64,000 bases of DNA from Rhizobium sp. BK313 (GCF_014193655.1 NZ_JACHZQ010000003.1:434001-498000); one strand, 5' to 3'; shown: positions 1-9,344, counted from the first letter of the stretch. Made by a program: numbers and translations. The notes: generated by a model not told the origin, from the sequence alone.

Positions 1-602
1 TTGGCGGCGTTGAGATCGCCGGCATAGTATTTTTCAATTTCCTTGTCGGGCAAAACCGAACGATCGTTTGCGTCCCATATATTGGCCGTTCGGTTGCCGT
101 GAATCTGGAACAGAAATGTTGCTTCATGGTCGATGTGATAGGGCGTTACGGCATTGGGTGAGGCCAGGAATATGTAGGCGTCTTCCCAGGTGACGTCCTC
201 TCGCGAGCAACCGGTGTCGGCAAGGATTTCGGCCATGAGCTGATCGAGTAAAGCTCGATATTCGGGATCGCGCTGAACGCTGTAGAGCAGCACCCAGGAT
301 CCCGATTCCGCCAGGTTCGAGATTGCTTCGTTGACGCTTTCCACTTTTTCGTTCAACGGCACAGCCCAGCCGGCGTCTACCGGTGCTCCACCCGCCTGCC
401 AGCGCACGCTTCTTGTACTCGTGTCCGCAAGCAGCTTTTTCGCAAGTTCAGCGAGGCGCGGAAGCGAGAACAATCGATGTCCGACCAAGTTGTGGCTGAA
501 TTGAAATGATCTTTTGTTGAAGTCACTCCTGAAAGCGTTCGGTCCCACCTCAATATTACGTGCATCCGGGGAAGCTGTTTTAGTCGCGACTGCTGTGGGC
601 AT
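1..602 (-). CDS. Cupin-like (JmjC-type) protein, C-terminal part outside window
   Basis: An open frame of 200 codons runs off the left edge. The ATG at 602 follows AAGGA at good spacing. The visible part shows no signal peptide. Residues about 100-180 contain a motif reading YHIDHE, with His156 and Asp158 placed like the HxD metal-binding pair of cupin_8/JmjC-type Fe(II)/2-oxoglutarate oxygenases, followed by FLFQIHG, a typical cupin-like strand. The distal His of the metal triad would lie outside the window. Known relatives hydroxylate proteins or small molecules or are annotated as putative regulators; the substrate here cannot be inferred. The product name is an inference from the motif. 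Confidence 0.6.
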   Translation of the reverse strand, partial: MPTAVATKTASPDARNIEVGPNAFRSDFNKRSFQFSHNLVGHRLFSLPRLAELAKKLLADTSTRSVRWQAGGAPVDAGWAVPLNEKVESVNEAISNLAESGSWVLLYSVQRDPEYRALLDQLMAEILADTGCSREDVTWEDAYIFLASPNAVTPYHIDHEATFLFQIHGNRTANIWDANDRSVLPDKEIEKYYAGDLNAA

Positions 603-908
603 GATCGGAATCCTTCAGAATGACAGAGGCGTCGGGAAATCTCACGAAACTGTGATCTCCCTTCACATTTTTGTCATCTAGGCCAATGGTGGAGGGACAT
701 CCTACGATTGGATCACTTCATTCTTCAATCGGATGTAGTCCCGCGCTGACACAGCCATTTCGATTTTTTTGAAGGATATCAGGTAGGTGATCGGGCAGGG
801 GAACGGTTCTGCCTGCGTGGCGAGGGGAACTGCTGTTCTTCCCCAATCGCATTGCCGTCTGACAACGCGTCATTGCTAGCGCACGCTCGATTGGTTGATG
901 ATCGATTT
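603..908. other. Intergenic region without a recognisable gene
   Basis: About 300 bases lie between the divergent start of the cupin-like gene and the end of the downstream SDR gene. Only weak inverted repeats are visible, such as GGCAG/CTGCC near 796-818. I see no coding frame with a credible ribosome binding site and no clear terminator. Confidence 0.4.
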
Positions 909-1649
909 TTACTGCCTGTTCCCCGTCGTCACGCCACCGTCGCAGATGAACTCTGCGCCGGTGGAGTAAGCGGATGCGTCCGAGGCGAGAAAGAGGACCA
1001 TTTCGGCGACCTCGCGCGCGGTGCCGAGGCGGTTGATCAGTTGTCGCGCCGCGAAGGCGTCGATGGCCTCTTGATCGAGAAACGGGTCGATCATCGGCGT
1101 TTCGATCAGGCCGGGATGCACGGAGTTGACGCGGATACCGTATTTGGCGAATTCGTTGGCGGCGACCTTGGTCATGCCGCGCACTGCGAATTTCGAGGCG
1201 ACATAGGCGACATTGTTGGCCGGGCCGCGGATGCCGGCCGTGGACGAGATGTTGACGATGCTGCCGCCAGTATTCTTCATCAGTTTGACGGCGGCTTTCA
1301 TGCCGAGGAACACGCCGGTCTGATTGACCGCGATCACCTCTTCGAACATGTCGAGCGAACAGTCCTCGATCGGTGCACGCCGCAGGATGGCGGCGTTGTT
1401 CACGAGGATCTGCAGCGCGCCGAAATTCTTCTCGATGGCAGCGATTGCGTCGTTCCAATCCGCCTCGCTCGCCACGTTGAGCGGCAGGTAAAGGCCGCCG
1501 ATCTCTTTGGCGAGCTTGCGGCCCTGGTCATGGATGACATCAGCCAGGACGACCTTGGCGCCCTCCGCCGCAAAGAGGCGGGCCTCTTCCGCGCCCATCC
1601 CCCGTGCTGCGCCGGAAATCAACGCAACCTTGCCATCCAGTCTACCCAT
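909..1649 (-). CDS. Short-chain dehydrogenase/reductase (FabG-like, classical SDR)
   Basis: A 246-residue classical SDR. The cofactor motif GAARGMG is at residues 13-19, the NNAA motif near 86, the catalytic Ser in NISS near 135 and the YVASK active site near 150. Length and motif order fit the 250-residue NAD(P)-dependent family, often annotated as 3-oxoacyl-ACP reductase-like or hydroxysteroid dehydrogenase-like. The start MGRLDG is preferred over an upstream frame extension because the family begins 5-8 residues before the first beta strand. The substrate is unknown. It is followed on the same strand, upstream in coordinate terms, by another oxidoreductase gene. Confidence 0.85.
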   Translation of the reverse strand: MGRLDGKVALISGAARGMGAEEARLFAAEGAKVVLADVIHDQGRKLAKEIGGLYLPLNVASEADWNDAIAAIEKNFGALQILVNNAAILRRAPIEDCSLDMFEEVIAVNQTGVFLGMKAAVKLMKNTGGSIVNISSTAGIRGPANNVAYVASKFAVRGMTKVAANEFAKYGIRVNSVHPGLIETPMIDPFLDQEAIDAFAARQLINRLGTAREVAEMVLFLASDASAYSTGAEFICDGGVTTGNRQ

Positions 1650-1775
1650 GCCATGTCCCCGCATCTGCAAGCCGCTTGTCGGTGAACAATAAGGCACGGC
1701 CTAAGGAGCTCGGGCAAGGCGATCATTGAAAAATCAATCGAGAGACTGATGGGGGAGCAGCGACTTCTCGGCGCT

Positions 1776-2807
1776 CTACACGGCTCCTGCCGCAATCAGG
1801 CTCTCGGCGCAATCAATCACGGTTTCCGTCGCCGGCCGGCCGTGCCAGCCCAACACGCGCTCAGCCTTCGCCGTCGTGAAGCGATGCTTTCGCCCGAGGC
1901 CCGGGGTCACCAGCCGCACCGCCGGGTCGAAGATCGAGGCGATGCGCAGAACGAAATCGGGAAGCGAGCGCGTCGGCACCTTCTTGGCACGGTCGCCAAG
2001 TTTTGCCCGCAATATTGCCGAGATTTCCGCGACCCACACGAAGTCGCCGCTGGCGAGAAATCGCTCCCCGGCCGCCTCCGGGGCAGTCATGGCGCGGATG
2101 TGCATATCGGCAACATCGCGCACGTCGACGATGCTGAAGCCGAGCCGAGGATTGCCGGGGAATTTCCCGGAGAGCAGGCGCTGGATCACCTGCACGGAAC
2201 CGAGGCCTTCCGGCGTCAGGATGGGGCCGAAAACCGCACTCGGCAGGATCGTCGTCAAGGTCGTTGGGCCGGCATGCTTGGCCATGAAATCCCAGGCGGC
2301 ACGTTCGGCCAGCGTTTTCGATTGCCGATAGGCATTCAGGCCTTTGGCAGTTGGGTCGGTCCAGATGGTCTCGTCGTTGAGACTTTCGGTGCTCCACGGC
2401 GGCGAAGCCGAGGCTGCGGCGGAGGAGGTCATGACCACGCGCTTCACGCCTGCTTTCGTCGCGGCCTTGAGGACACGCAACGTGCCGTCGCGGGCAGGGA
2501 CGATCAGTGCGTTCGGATCTTTCGGTGCGTCGACGCCAAGCGGTGAGGCGACATGGAGCACGTAGTCGCATCCGGTAACGGCGGCGTCCCAGCCATCGTC
2601 CTTGGTCAGATCGGCGGCGAAGAAGGTCAGGCGATCGCCACGAAGCTCGGAGGAGTTGACGGCGGAAGCGATAGCTGCCTCAACCGCCGGCGCCTTCCTC
2701 AGGCTACGAACCGTGGTTCGGACATTATAACCGCGCCGCAAGAGGTCGACGATGCACCAGCCGCCGATGAATCCACTGCCGCCCGTCACCAAAACAGTTT
2801 CCGCCAT
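1776..2807 (-). CDS. NAD(P)-dependent epimerase/dihydroflavonol 4-reductase-like oxidoreductase
   Basis: A 343-residue extended SDR. The protein begins at MAETVLVTGG, giving the Rossmann motif GGSGFIGG at residues 9-16, and carries a YRQSK active site near residue 156. This arrangement is typical of dihydroflavonol-4-reductase-like aldehyde/ketone reductases rather than sugar epimerases. The frame continues upstream of 2807, but that extension is Arg/Pro-rich and not family-like. The gene diverges from a LysR regulator 119 bases away, which suggests that the regulator controls it. The physiological substrate is not evident. Confidence 0.82.
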   Translation of the reverse strand: MAETVLVTGGSGFIGGWCIVDLLRRGYNVRTTVRSLRKAPAVEAAIASAVNSSELRGDRLTFFAADLTKDDGWDAAVTGCDYVLHVASPLGVDAPKDPNALIVPARDGTLRVLKAATKAGVKRVVMTSSAAASASPPWSTESLNDETIWTDPTAKGLNAYRQSKTLAERAAWDFMAKHAGPTTLTTILPSAVFGPILTPEGLGSVQVIQRLLSGKFPGNPRLGFSIVDVRDVADMHIRAMTAPEAAGERFLASGDFVWVAEISAILRAKLGDRAKKVPTRSLPDFVLRIASIFDPAVRLVTPGLGRKHRFTTAKAERVLGWHGRPATETVIDCAESLIAAGAV

Positions 2808-2926
2808 TCGTACTCTTTCGATTCTCGCGGGTTTTCCGCCGCAGCATATCACGCCCGGCATATTGCATGGCAGAAATCGGAACAGTAGGCTGTGATTTGA
2901 AACTTTGGCGTTCGAGGAATGGAACA

Positions 2927-3802
2927 ATGCGGGAAGACGTCGATCTGGTGGGCATGGCGCTTTTCGTGCGCATCGTCGAAGACGGATCGTTGAGCGCCGC
3001 GGGGCGAACGCTCGGGCTGCCAAAGGCGACCGTCAGCCGCCGTTTGGCACTGCTGGAGGCATCGATCGGTGCGCCGCTGCTTGCCCGCTCGACCCGGGCT
3101 CTCAGTTTGACAGATACCGGCCGACGCTTCTTCGAGCGTGTGCAGCCGATCGTGCGCGACGCGGAGGTGGCTCGGTCCGAGATCAGGGTTGCCAACCGCG
3201 AACCTTCGGGGCTGCTGCGAATCAGCGCGCCCGTCGCTCTCGGCCAGGGGGTCATCGCGCCGAAATTGATGGAGTTCCTCGAGCGCTACCCGCGCGTCCA
3301 GGCCGATCTCCATTTCAGTGACGAGCGCGTCAATCTGATTGCCGAGGGTTTCGATCTTGCCATCCGCATCGGCGAGTTGGCCGACAGCGATTTGATCGGG
3401 CGGAGGCTGGCGGATATCTCGATCGTACTCGTTGCCGCTCCGTCTTACCTGGCCGCGCATGGCAAACCGCAGACAGTGCGTGACCTGAAACAGCATGTGG
3501 CCGTCCTGACGCAGAAAACTGGTGATCACTGGACCATCGGCGGCGAGATGATACGCATGTCCTGGCGTGTCAGCACCGGCAGCATGTTGGTGACGCGCGA
3601 TGCGGCGCGGGGCGGGCTCGGCATCGCGCAGCTACCACTTTTCTTTGTTGCGGAGGATCTTGAGGCGGGACGGCTCGCGCGGGTGCTGCCGGATCACGAC
3701 TTGCCGAAATCCGCCCTCACGGCGCTTTACCCGCGTTCCGTCGTGCCGTCGCCTGCGCTCAGGACATTGCTCGATATCTTGCCGGAATGGTGCGGGTGTT
3801 GA
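2927..3802 (+). CDS. LysR-family transcriptional regulator
   Basis: A 291-residue LysR-type regulator. The N-terminal winged helix-turn-helix covers residues about 5-65 (SAAGRTLGLPKATVSRRLALLE), followed by the substrate-binding domain. The recognition helix with ATVSRRL resembles the CrgA-like branch. The ATG at 2927 has GAGG about ten bases upstream; the longer frame would add 20 residues ahead of the helix and lacks such a site. It is divergent from the DFR-like reductase gene, the usual arrangement for a LysR activator and its target. The inducer is unknown. Confidence 0.88.
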   Translation: MREDVDLVGMALFVRIVEDGSLSAAGRTLGLPKATVSRRLALLEASIGAPLLARSTRALSLTDTGRRFFERVQPIVRDAEVARSEIRVANREPSGLLRISAPVALGQGVIAPKLMEFLERYPRVQADLHFSDERVNLIAEGFDLAIRIGELADSDLIGRRLADISIVLVAAPSYLAAHGKPQTVRDLKQHVAVLTQKTGDHWTIGGEMIRMSWRVSTGSMLVTRDAARGGLGIAQLPLFFVAEDLEAGRLARVLPDHDLPKSALTALYPRSVVPSPALRTLLDILPEWCGC

Positions 3803-3983
3803 TCTGCCGGCCCGATCCTGTCAGGCGCGCATTCGCGGGCAAAGCTGAGGAATGCCTAAAGCACGGCATGACATACATAAAGTTACGCCGGCAACCCAAG
3901 GTATAGACCGTACCTCTTCGATACAGGTCCGTCATGGAAGTTTGAAAATAGGTTCATGCGCCTGAAATAATCGCACCGCACAC

Positions 3984-4005
3984 AGCCTCCCTGAAACGCG
4001 AGGCT
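3984..4005 (+). promoter_or_regulatory. Possible RBS-sequestering hairpin before pehA
   Basis: AGCCTC at 3984-3989 is perfectly complementary to GAGGCT at 4000-4005, with a ten-base loop. The right arm contains the GAGG ribosome binding site of the gene starting at 4010. The short stem could lower translation until melted. This is an inference from base pairing only. Confidence 0.35.
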
Positions 4006-4009
4006 GTTC

Positions 4010-5554
4010 ATGAACCGCAAGAACGTACTTCTCATTGTCGTCGACCAGTGGCGAGCCGATTTCATACCGCATCTTCTGCGCGCCGATGGGCGCGAGGCAT
4101 TTCTGAAGACGCCGAACCTGGATCGACTTTGCCGCGAAGGTGTCACCTTCCGCAATCACGTGACGACCTGCGTCCCCTGCGGCCCGGCCCGCGCCAGTCT
4201 GTTGACCGGCCTCTATCTGATGAACCATCGCGCCGTGCAGAACACGGTGCCGCTCGACAGCAGGCATTTCAATCTCGCCAAGGCCCTGCGCAGCATCAGC
4301 TACGATCCGGCGCTGGTGGGCTATACCACGACCGTGCCGGACCCGCGCACGACCTCCATCAACGATCCGCGCTTTCTGGCCCTCGGCGATATGATGGATG
4401 GATTCCATTCGGTGGGCGCCTTCGAGCCGAACATGGAAGGCTATTTCGGCTGGGTGGCGCAGCAGGGCTTCGATCTGCCCGAACACCGGCCCGACATCTG
4501 GCTGCCGGAAGGCGAGGATGCGGTGAAAGGGGCAACCGACCGTCCCTCGCGCATTCCCCACGAGTATTCCGACTCTACTTATTTCACCGAGCGGGCGCTG
4601 ACCTATCTCAAGGGCCGCGCCGGCAAGCCGTTCTTCCTGCATCTCGGCTATTATCGTCCGCATCCGCCTTTCGTCGCCTCTGCGCCCTATCATGAGATGT
4701 ATCGTCCGGAAGACATGCCGGCGCCGGTGCGTGCCGCCAGTCCGGATGCGGAAAGCGCCCAGCATCCCCTCATGAAATTCTATATCGACAGCATCCGCCG
4801 CGGCTCTTTCTTCCAGGGTGCCGAAGGCTCGGGCGCGACGCTGGACGAGGCGGACATCCGCCAGATGCGTGCGACCTATTGCGGCCTGATCAGCGAGATC
4901 GACGATTGTCTCGGTCAGGTCTTCGCCTATCTCGATCAGACCGGCCAGTGGGACGACACGCTGATCATCTTCACCAGCGACCACGGCGAGCAACTGGGCG
5001 ATCACCATCTGCTCGGCAAGATCGGCTATAACGATGAAAGCTTCCGCATTCCGCTGGTCATCAAGGATGCGGGCCCGAACGCGCGTCCCGGCACGATCGA
5101 GACCGCCTTCACCGAAAGCATCGACGTCATGCCGACCATTCTCGATTGGCTCGGCGGCGATATCCCGCGCACCTGTGACGGCGAAACGCTACTTCCCTTC
5201 CTCGCCGGCAAGCGGCCGGACAATTGGCGCACCGAGCTGCACTATGAATATGACTTCCGCGACGTGTTCTATTCGGAACCGCAGCCGGTTCTCGGCCTAG
5301 ACCAGAATGACAGCAGCCTCTGCGTCGTTCAGGACGAGCGCTACAAATATGTCCATTTCGCCGCCCTGCCGCCGCTGTTCTTCGACCTCGAACGCGATCC
5401 AAACGAATTCGTCAACCTCGCCGACGATCCCGCCTATGCGAAGCTCGTCCGCGACTATGCGCAAAAAGCCCTGTCCTGGCGGCTGAAACACGCCGACCGG
5501 ACATTGACCCATTATCGCTCCGGTCCCCAGGGCCTGACCGAACGCGACCGATAA
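4010..5554 (+). CDS. pehA: Phosphonate monoester hydrolase / sulfatase-superfamily phosphodiesterase
   Basis: A 514-residue cytosolic member of the alkaline phosphatase/sulfatase superfamily; no signal peptide is visible. The residues I recall from the Rhizobium leguminosarum enzyme (RlPMH) are all at the expected positions: Asp12, Cys57 within CGPAR (formylglycine precursor), Asn78, Tyr105, Thr107, His218, Asp324, His325 and Lys337. Such enzymes hydrolyse phosphonate monoesters and phosphodiesters, and sulfate or sulfonate esters more slowly. Cys57 must be oxidised to formylglycine by a maturase that is not in this window. The gene is 49 bases upstream of a peptide-type ABC transporter on the same strand, so the transporter may deliver an ester substrate. 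The natural substrate is unknown. Confidence 0.9.
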   Translation: MNRKNVLLIVVDQWRADFIPHLLRADGREAFLKTPNLDRLCREGVTFRNHVTTCVPCGPARASLLTGLYLMNHRAVQNTVPLDSRHFNLAKALRSISYDPALVGYTTTVPDPRTTSINDPRFLALGDMMDGFHSVGAFEPNMEGYFGWVAQQGFDLPEHRPDIWLPEGEDAVKGATDRPSRIPHEYSDSTYFTERALTYLKGRAGKPFFLHLGYYRPHPPFVASAPYHEMYRPEDMPAPVRAASPDAESAQHPLMKFYIDSIRRGSFFQGAEGSGATLDEADIRQMRATYCGLISEIDDCLGQVFAYLDQTGQWDDTLIIFTSDHGEQLGDHHLLGKIGYNDESFRIPLVIKDAGPNARPGTIETAFTESIDVMPTILDWLGGDIPRTCDGETLLPFLAGKRPDNWRTELHYEYDFRDVFYSEPQPVLGLDQNDSSLCVVQDERYKYVHFAALPPLFFDLERDPNEFVNLADDPAYAKLVRDYAQKALSWRLKHADRTLTHYRSGPQGLTERDR

Positions 5555-5603
5555 CGATAACCGAACCCCCAATAGTCGAACTAGAACTCAAGGAGGTATT
5601 TTC

Positions 5604-7238
5604 ATGGTCAATATTACCCGTCGTGGCGCGCTCGGCATGGCGACTGCCGCCGCCGGCTCGCTCATCCTGCCGCGCTTCTCGATCGCTCAGGCCGATAATC
5701 GCCCGTCGATCACCATCGCCGTGCAGAAGATTTCCAACACCAACACGATGGACCCGCTGCGGGAACAGTCGAATGTCGGCCAGCGCATCTTCAATTCGTC
5801 GCTGTGGGAAGGCCTGATCGGCCTCAATTGGCTGAATGGTCTCACCGCCCGTCCGGAACTCGCCACCGAATGGCGCCGGATCGACGACAAGACCGTCGAA
5901 CTCAAGCTGCGCCAGGGCGTCAAGTTTCACAACGGCCAGGAGCTGACCGCTGAAGACGTCGCCTTCTCCTTCAGCAAGGAGCGCATGTTCGCCGACACGC
6001 AGCCAAGCACCGGCAAGACGATCTACATCAACGACACCAACCCGATTCGCAACGAGGGCAAGAGCCTGCCTCCGGAAGTGCCGGCGACCGCGCGCCGCTT
6101 CTGGCCGGCGCTGGAGGGTGTCGAGATCGTCGACAAATATACCGTCCGCTTCGTCAACGGCTCGCCCGATGTCACCATGGAAGGCCGCCTCTCGACCGTT
6201 GCCAGCGCCATCGCCAGCCGCCGCGGCTGGGAAGACGCCAAGAGCTACCTCGACTGGGCACGCGCGCCTGTTACCACCGGCCCCTACCGCGTTGCCGATT
6301 TCAAGCCCGACACCTATCTCGTCTATGAAGCCCATGACGAGTATTGGGGTGGCCGCCCGCCGCTGAAGCAGATCCGCTTCGTGGAAGTTCCGGAAGTCGC
6401 CTCGCGCGTCAACGGCCTGCTCTCGGGCGAATATCAGTTCGCCTGTGACATCCCGCCGGATCAGATCAGTGGCATCGAAAAGAACGCCGCTTTCGAAGTC
6501 CAGGGCGGCACGATCACCAATCACCGCCTGACTGTGTTCGACAAGAACCATCCGCAGCTTGCAAACCCGCTGGTTCGCCGCGCTTTCACCCACGCCATCG
6601 ACCGTCAGGCGATCGTCGATTCGCTCTGGTCCGGCCGCACGGTCGTTCCGGCCGGCCTGCAGTGGGATTTCTATGGCGACATGTTCGTGAAGGGCTGGAC
6701 GGTTCCAGAATACAATCCTGACCTGGCTCGCCAGCTTCTGAAGGAAGCCAACTACAAGGGCGACGTCATTCCGTATCGTCTGCTGGACAACTACTACACC
6801 AACCAGACGCCGACGGGGCAGATCCTGGTGGAAATGTGGAACCAGGTCGGCCTGAACGTCGAGATCGGCATGAAGGAAAACTGGCAGGCGATCCTCGAAA
6901 AGGGCCCGACGCGCGCCGTGCGCGACTGGTCGAACTCGGCAAGCTTCAACGATCCGGTTTCCTCCATCGTCGCTCAGCATGGCCCGAACGGCCAGCAGCA
7001 GCAGGTCGGCGAATGGACCAATGCCGAGATGAATACGCTCTCGACCTTCCTGGAAACCAGCACCGACCGCGCCAAGCGTCACGACGCGTTTGCCCGCATG
7101 CTGCAGATCTGCGAACGCGAAGACCCGGCTTACACGGTCCTGCATCAGAACGCCGTGTTTACTGCAAAGCCCAAGTCGCTGAAGTGGAAGGCCGCGTCTG
7201 CCTTTGCGATGGACTTCCGTCCCGGCAACTGGGCGTAA
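5604..7238 (+). CDS. ABC transporter substrate-binding protein, family 5 (oligopeptide type)
   Basis: A 544-residue periplasmic binding protein of the SBP_bac_5 (DppA/OppA) family. The N terminus carries an RRGALGMA segment followed by a hydrophobic stretch and an AQA cleavage site, which resembles a Tat signal, unusual for this family but seen in rhizobia. A strong AAGGAGG lies 13 bases before the ATG. It is the first gene of the transporter set and is separated from the ATPase genes by a terminator-like hairpin, so it may be made in excess. The ligand could be a peptide or, from context, an ester related to the hydrolase upstream. Confidence 0.88.
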   Translation: MVNITRRGALGMATAAAGSLILPRFSIAQADNRPSITIAVQKISNTNTMDPLREQSNVGQRIFNSSLWEGLIGLNWLNGLTARPELATEWRRIDDKTVELKLRQGVKFHNGQELTAEDVAFSFSKERMFADTQPSTGKTIYINDTNPIRNEGKSLPPEVPATARRFWPALEGVEIVDKYTVRFVNGSPDVTMEGRLSTVASAIASRRGWEDAKSYLDWARAPVTTGPYRVADFKPDTYLVYEAHDEYWGGRPPLKQIRFVEVPEVASRVNGLLSGEYQFACDIPPDQISGIEKNAAFEVQGGTITNHRLTVFDKNHPQLANPLVRRAFTHAIDRQAIVDSLWSGRTVVPAGLQWDFYGDMFVKGWTVPEYNPDLARQLLKEANYKGDVIPYRLLDNYYTNQTPTGQILVEMWNQVGLNVEIGMKENWQAILEKGPTRAVRDWSNSASFNDPVSSIVAQHGPNGQQQQVGEWTNAEMNTLSTFLETSTDRAKRHDAFARMLQICEREDPAYTVLHQNAVFTAKPKSLKWKAASAFAMDFRPGNWA

Positions 7239-7246
7239 TCTGACGA

Positions 7247-7280
7247 AACGAGCCGGCGGCCACACCTCCGGCTCGTTTTT
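7247..7280 (+). terminator. Intercistronic terminator-like hairpin after the binding-protein gene
   Basis: AACGAGCCGG at 7247-7256 pairs perfectly with CCGGCTCGTT at 7268-7277 around an 11-base loop, followed by a T-rich tract. Between a binding-protein gene and the genes for the rest of its transporter, such a hairpin usually gives partial termination and mRNA stabilisation. Confidence 0.8.
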
Positions 7281-7310
7281 TATTCGTTCGTGTGGACGAA
7301 GGAGGCAGCA

Positions 7311-8318
7311 ATGTCCCTAGTGGAAATCTCCAATTTGACGGTCGCCTTCAACGGCACGCAGGTTTTGCACGGCATCGATCTCACGATCGAAAAAGGTGAA
7401 GCCGTCGGCCTCGTCGGTGAATCCGGTTGCGGCAAATCGGTGACCTGGCTGGCGGCGCTTGGTCTTCTGCCGGGTAAGGCGACTGTTGGTGGCAGCGTTC
7501 GTCTCGGCGACCAAGAGCTCGTCGGGGCTTCGCGTCCGGCGCTCGAAAGCGTGCGCGGCCGCCGCATCGCCATGATTTTTCAGGACCCGTCCAGTTCGCT
7601 CAACCCCGTCATCCGCGCTGGCCGCCAGATTGCTGAAGCCGTCGAGCTGCATCGCGGCTTGACGGCCAAGGCGGCACGCTTTGAGACGATCCGGCTGATG
7701 GAGCTGGTGGGTATTCCCGATGCGGTCAGACGCTTTGACAATTTTCCGCACGAATTTTCCGGCGGCCAAAACCAGCGCCTGATGATCGCCATGGCGCTAT
7801 CGGGCAATCCCGATCTGCTCGTCGCCGACGAGCCGACTACGGCGCTCGACGCCACCATTCAAGCTCAGATCCTCGACTTGCTGATCTCCATTCGCGCCGA
7901 GACAGGTATGGCCATCGTCTTCATCAGTCATGATCTCGGTGCCGTGTCGCAGGTCTGCGAACGCGTCTGCGTCATGTATGCCGGTCGCGTCGTCGAAAAG
8001 TGTTCGACGGAAGCGCTGTTCCGCCAGCCGCGCCATCCCTACACCCGTGGTCTGTTCGATGCTATTCCACGCCTCGATGGCGGCCGTGAGCGCATGGTGC
8101 CGATCCCCGGCACCGTACCGCAGCCCGGCCGCCTGCCTGGCGGCTGCGCCTTCGCGCCCCGCTGCGGCCATACGTCCGAACTCTGCCACAACAGCCTGCC
8201 GCAACTGGTGAGCCTTGGCGACGACCGCGCTGCGGCCTGTTTCCATCCGATTGGCGACAGCGCAATTGCGCCGGCCTCGAACACGGCGCAGGCCAAGCAG
8301 GGAGCGACGGTGGCGTGA
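7311..8318 (+). CDS. Oligopeptide-type ABC transporter ATPase (DppD-like)
   Basis: A 335-residue nucleotide-binding subunit. It has Walker A GESGCGKS near residue 40, the signature SGGQNQR, Walker B LLVADEPT and the switch His in ISHDL. The C-terminal region has the oligopeptide/dipeptide-type extension with clustered Cys residues (CAFAPRCGHTSELC) typical of DppD/OppD. The ATG at 7311 follows GAAGGAGG; a GTG seven codons earlier is less likely. Its end overlaps the next ATPase gene by four bases (GTGA), indicating translational coupling. Confidence 0.9.
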   Translation: MSLVEISNLTVAFNGTQVLHGIDLTIEKGEAVGLVGESGCGKSVTWLAALGLLPGKATVGGSVRLGDQELVGASRPALESVRGRRIAMIFQDPSSSLNPVIRAGRQIAEAVELHRGLTAKAARFETIRLMELVGIPDAVRRFDNFPHEFSGGQNQRLMIAMALSGNPDLLVADEPTTALDATIQAQILDLLISIRAETGMAIVFISHDLGAVSQVCERVCVMYAGRVVEKCSTEALFRQPRHPYTRGLFDAIPRLDGGRERMVPIPGTVPQPGRLPGGCAFAPRCGHTSELCHNSLPQLVSLGDDRAAACFHPIGDSAIAPASNTAQAKQGATVA

Positions 8319-9340
8319 ACACAGATCCCATGATCGAGGCGAGCGACCTCACCAAGACCTATTTCTCCCGCCGCGGGTTGCTGGGCCGGCCGACCGCCGT
8401 GCATGCGGTCGACGGCGTCTCGCTGGCCGTGGCACCCGGAACGACGCTCGGGATCGTCGGCGAATCCGGCTCAGGAAAATCCACCACCGGCCGGCTGCTG
8501 CTCGGGCTGGAAGCACCATCGACAGGCCATGTCCGCTTCGACGGCGAACCTATGCCGGCGTTGGAAACGGCAGCATGGCGCAAATACCGGGCGCGTATGC
8601 AGCTTGTCTTTCAGGACCCGCTCTCCGCCCTCGACCGTCGCCTGACCATTGGTGCGCAGATCGGTGAGCCGCTGACGATCCATGATATCGGTACGGAAGC
8701 CGAGCGCCGTGAGCGTGTGACGACGCTGCTGCAGGCCGTCGGCTTGCGCCGCGACCAGCAGGACAGCTACCCGCACGAGCTTTCCGGCGGCCAGCGCCAG
8801 CGTGTCGTCATCGCCCGCGCCATCGCCAGCGATCCGCAATTGCTGGTTTGCGATGAACCGGTCTCGGCACTCGACGTCTCCATTCAGGCGCAGGTGGTCA
8901 ATCTGCTGCGCGACCTGCAGGAGACGCGCGGCATCACCATGGTTTTCATCAGCCATGACCTGAAGGTGGTGCGCAACGTCTCCGATCGCGTCGCCGTCAT
9001 GTATCTCGGCCGTATTGTCGAGGAAGCCTCTTCGGAAGAGATTTTCCGTACCCCGCTTCATCCGTACACCAAAGCGCTGGTGTCGAGTGTGCCGGTGCCG
9101 GGTACAGCGCTCAAGGATCGCATCGTGCTGCAGGGCGAGCCGCCGAACCCGGCCGCGCGTCCCGGCGGCTGCGCGTTCCATCCGCGCTGCGCCGTCGCCA
9201 TCGCCCGTTGCCGCACGGAAACCCCGGCGCTGCTGTCGGTAGGAGTGGGACGCTCAGCCGCGTGCCATCTCGTTCAAGGCGGCCAGCCCGTTGCGGCGGT
9301 AGCGGAAACTATGCCCGAGCAAACGCCAGCGAGCCCGTGA
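8315..9340 (+). CDS. Oligopeptide-type ABC transporter ATPase (DppF-like)
   Basis: A 341-residue ATPase with Walker A GESGSGKST, signature LSGGQRQR, Walker B LLVCDEPVSALD and an ISHDL switch. It ends with the peptide-transporter C-terminal domain containing CAFHPRC. DppD- and DppF-like subunits form the heterodimeric motor of these importers. The GTG at 8315 overlaps the preceding TGA; an ATG at 8330 is an alternative start that would remove five residues. The five-gene arrangement accounts for one complete importer. Confidence 0.9.
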   Translation: MNTDPMIEASDLTKTYFSRRGLLGRPTAVHAVDGVSLAVAPGTTLGIVGESGSGKSTTGRLLLGLEAPSTGHVRFDGEPMPALETAAWRKYRARMQLVFQDPLSALDRRLTIGAQIGEPLTIHDIGTEAERRERVTTLLQAVGLRRDQQDSYPHELSGGQRQRVVIARAIASDPQLLVCDEPVSALDVSIQAQVVNLLRDLQETRGITMVFISHDLKVVRNVSDRVAVMYLGRIVEEASSEEIFRTPLHPYTKALVSSVPVPGTALKDRIVLQGEPPNPAARPGGCAFHPRCAVAIARCRTETPALLSVGVGRSAACHLVQGGQPVAAVAETMPEQTPASP

Positions 9341-9344
9341 TCCC

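Noticed and set aside
5412..7265. A 617-codon open frame on the minus strand opposite the substrate-binding protein gene
   Set aside because: It is the mirror of a strongly coding plus-strand gene in a G+C-rich genome; its product is low-complexity with no domain motifs or ribosome binding site.
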